From contig QMPN01000200.1 of the NCBI GenBank assembly GCA_003648575.1, forward strand, positions 1-5,723: 5,723 bases of DNA. The letters are read 5' to 3'. The notes beneath the pieces are model-generated. The model was not told the DNA's origin. It ran no database searches and saw only the letters and a program-made list of their open reading frames with translations. The DNA is from Bacteroidota bacterium (GTDB taxonomy: Bacteria; Bacteroidota; Bacteroidia; Bacteroidales; B18-G4). Position 1 is the stretch's first letter; each line of letters begins with the position of its first letter. Of the stretch, positions 4,399 through 5,723 are shown piece by piece. A program made the translations under genes and the position numbers.

Positions 4399-5723
4399 TG
4401 CCTGATCATTTTCTGCTGTACAAGCTTACCATCCAACACTATCTTAATAATGTATGTTCCTGCATTCAGCTTGCTCACATCAACAAATGCCGTATTTGTT
4501 CCGCCGGTATTCGACTTATGACACAATTCCCCATTCATTGAGTATATGGTGATATCCCCGACCGATTGGTTTGCTTTTAGCTTTAAATAATTTCCGGATA
4601 CCGGGTTAGGGTAAATACTGAATGTTTCAGCAAGAGGTTCGTCGATATCAAACATTATCTTGACGAGTTCCACGTCCTGCACGGTGGCTTCCCTATCGTG
4701 AACGATAACATTATCAAAGGTTTGTGAATAGTAACCCGACTTTGAATAACGGATACTGTAAAAGCTTTCAAAAAGGAGCCTGTGATAGTTACCACCCGGC
4801 AGTGATGAATATACCCAGGAGCTGTCACTTTCATGATTGAGCACGAAAACCTCTGCTGTTATGGCATCGCCTGATGCTGAATCGGTTATCTTTCCCCTGA
4901 CTCCAAATAAGCACTGTTCCATGTAATTCAGAAAGGATCTGTAATTATAATTCCAGTGGGCCGGTAACTGACTGGCAGGTATTAGCTTCACGTCGGAAAT
5001 TTCGAGCGTGAACTCCCTGCACTGATGAAAATAATTCATATAATCCTGTCGTCCGCCGGCAATGGAATACCACTGGTAACCATTTGTTATGCCATTGTTG
5101 TATCCTGTCATATAACCTCCCGGGGCATTTGCATGCACGGTATCGGCATATTCACGGCATACATATACCCACCAGTTATTATCAGCTGCAAGGGTTGACC
5201 ATGTATCCCAGGGATAATTGCAAACCTCAGTGCCTCCATGCATATTAGCACTCATGACGAAATTATGTTCTTCTGCAAAATTCATAAAGTGCACAGTTTC
5301 TGTTTGCCATGCATTCCCGTCAGGGTGCGGGCCATCTTCCGGATCAGGATAATTCCTGTTAAGGTCGACTCCCATGGCATTGAAGCGTATTGCCCCATAA
5401 ATACTGGAATTCCCGCCGTGGTATGTTCCATCAGGGTTTGCGAGGGGATTTATGTAGATGTCTATCTCATCGACAAGGTTAGTAAGCCTTGCATTTGTTC
5501 CATATCCATTGAGAAGGTAATCAATATACCGGAGCATAAGCACGTAACCAGTGGTTTCATCACCATGCATGGTGGAAGTATATAAAAACTCCGGTTCACC
5601 TTCTGACTGGCTAACATTGTCAGTGATCCTCGCTACCAGGAGTTCCCTGCCCTCATTGGTGGTGCCAATACTGAAAACATCGCAGAGTTCCGGAAAATCT
5701 GCTTCAAACTGGTACATCATGTC
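4395..5723 (-). CDS. Secreted M14 zinc carboxypeptidase with T9SS C-terminal sorting domain (partial at right edge)
   Basis: This is an extracellular or cell-surface metallocarboxypeptidase that removes C-terminal residues from peptides. About 442 codons are visible. Numbering from the Met codon at 5720-5718, the zinc ligands are His52 and Glu55 in STMHGDETTG and His161 in ANMHGGTEV; substrate-binding residues are Arg112 in AIRFN and Asn121-Arg122 in GVDLNRNYP; a Tyr in QDYMNY (225-230) fits the family's substrate-capping Tyr; Glu240 in FTLEIS is the catalytic base. A carboxypeptidase-regulatory-like beta-sandwich follows (about 271-353, starting LFGVRGKITD). The end (about 366-441) is a type A T9SS sorting domain, with FSIYPNPVSG, then DITIYSMNGE, then LNAGTYIIKI and a final KMIRH. 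The Met at 5720 is not taken as the start: the frame continues open to the edge, the first visible residues already lie inside the M14 fold, and no signal peptide is present. All catalytic residues are intact. Porphyromonas CPG70-like enzymes have a comparable layout. Confidence 0.93.
   Translation of the reverse strand, partial: DMMYQFEADFPELCDVFSIGTTNEGRELLVARITDNVSQSEGEPEFLYTSTMHGDETTGYVLMLRYIDYLLNGYGTNARLTNLVDEIDIYINPLANPDGTYHGGNSSIYGAIRFNAMGVDLNRNYPDPEDGPHPDGNAWQTETVHFMNFAEEHNFVMSANMHGGTEVCNYPWDTWSTLAADNNWWVYVCREYADTVHANAPGGYMTGYNNGITNGYQWYSIAGGRQDYMNYFHQCREFTLEISDVKLIPASQLPAHWNYNYRSFLNYMEQCLFGVRGKITDSASGDAITAEVFVLNHESDSSWVYSSLPGGNYHRLLFESFYSIRYSKSGYYSQTFDNVIVHDREATVQDVELVKIMFDIDEPLAETFSIYPNPVSGNYLKLKANQSVGDITIYSMNGELCHKSNTGGTNTAFVDVSKLNAGTYIIKIVLDGKLVQQKMIRH

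Noticed and set aside
5238..5585. Plus-strand 115-codon open frame opposite the carboxypeptidase.
   Set aside because: It is antisense to the catalytic core of the M14 domain, whose conserved residues prove the minus-strand frame.
5718..5720. The Met codon at 5720-5718 as the true start of the carboxypeptidase.
   Set aside because: The preceding codon (GAC) keeps the frame open to the edge, the protein begins inside the M14 fold, and a T9SS cargo needs an N-terminal signal peptide that is not in view.
1..5723. Mobile elements, CRISPR arrays, tRNA or rRNA genes, and long repeats.
   Set aside because: I saw no transposase or integrase frame, no regular repeat-spacer pattern, no cloverleaf and no long direct or inverted repeats; almost all of the window is occupied by ordinary coding sequence.

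Overview
The window looks like chromosomal DNA of a Bacteroidota (Bacteroidetes) member, probably a free-living or sediment/water-type Bacteroidia rather than a gut Bacteroides; the exact order is an inference. The reasons are: a Bacteroidetes-type Rpb6/omega subunit next to bamD and coaBC; promoter motifs of the TTTG / TAnnTTTG class; generally poor Shine-Dalgarno sequences; and a secreted peptidase ending in a type IX secretion (T9SS) sorting domain. No mobile element, RNA gene, CRISPR array or clear horizontal-transfer signature is visible.

Layout. Positions 1-1732 hold a minus-strand operon read right to left: bamD (outer-membrane protein assembly lipoprotein), rpoZ-like omega subunit, and the N-terminal half of coaBC, which runs off the left edge. 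The gaps are 20 and 18 bases. Positions 1733-1867 are a 135-base divergent intergenic region with a good candidate promoter on the plus strand and a shorter candidate on the minus strand. Positions 1868-4398 hold a plus-strand pair: an alpha-oxoamine-synthase-type PLP enzyme (serine palmitoyltransferase / cysteate acyltransferase / KBL superfamily) with a GTG start, then 14 bases later an unrecognised polytopic membrane protein with a very basic N-terminal region. Positions 4395-5723 hold a minus-strand, T9SS-exported M14 zinc carboxypeptidase whose N-terminus lies beyond the right edge. Its stop codon overlaps that of the membrane protein by 4 bases.

How the genes relate. The bamD-rpoZ-coaBC cluster is housekeeping: envelope assembly, transcription and coenzyme A synthesis. 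The PLP enzyme would condense an amino acid with an acyl-CoA, so an envelope-lipid (sphingolipid or sulfonolipid) or amino-ketone role is plausible, and the co-directional membrane protein could act in the same process; that link is only inference. The carboxypeptidase is an exported nutritional or processing enzyme and is probably independent.

Most worth a second look: the CoaC active site, where residues equivalent to E. coli Asn125 and Cys158 are Asp and Ser; the perfect AGGAGG before coaBC in a phylum that seldom uses such sites; the matched TACTTTTGCA boxes in the divergent promoter region, one of which would give bamD almost no leader; and the uncharacterised membrane protein. I did not see convincing evidence of a wholly new system.
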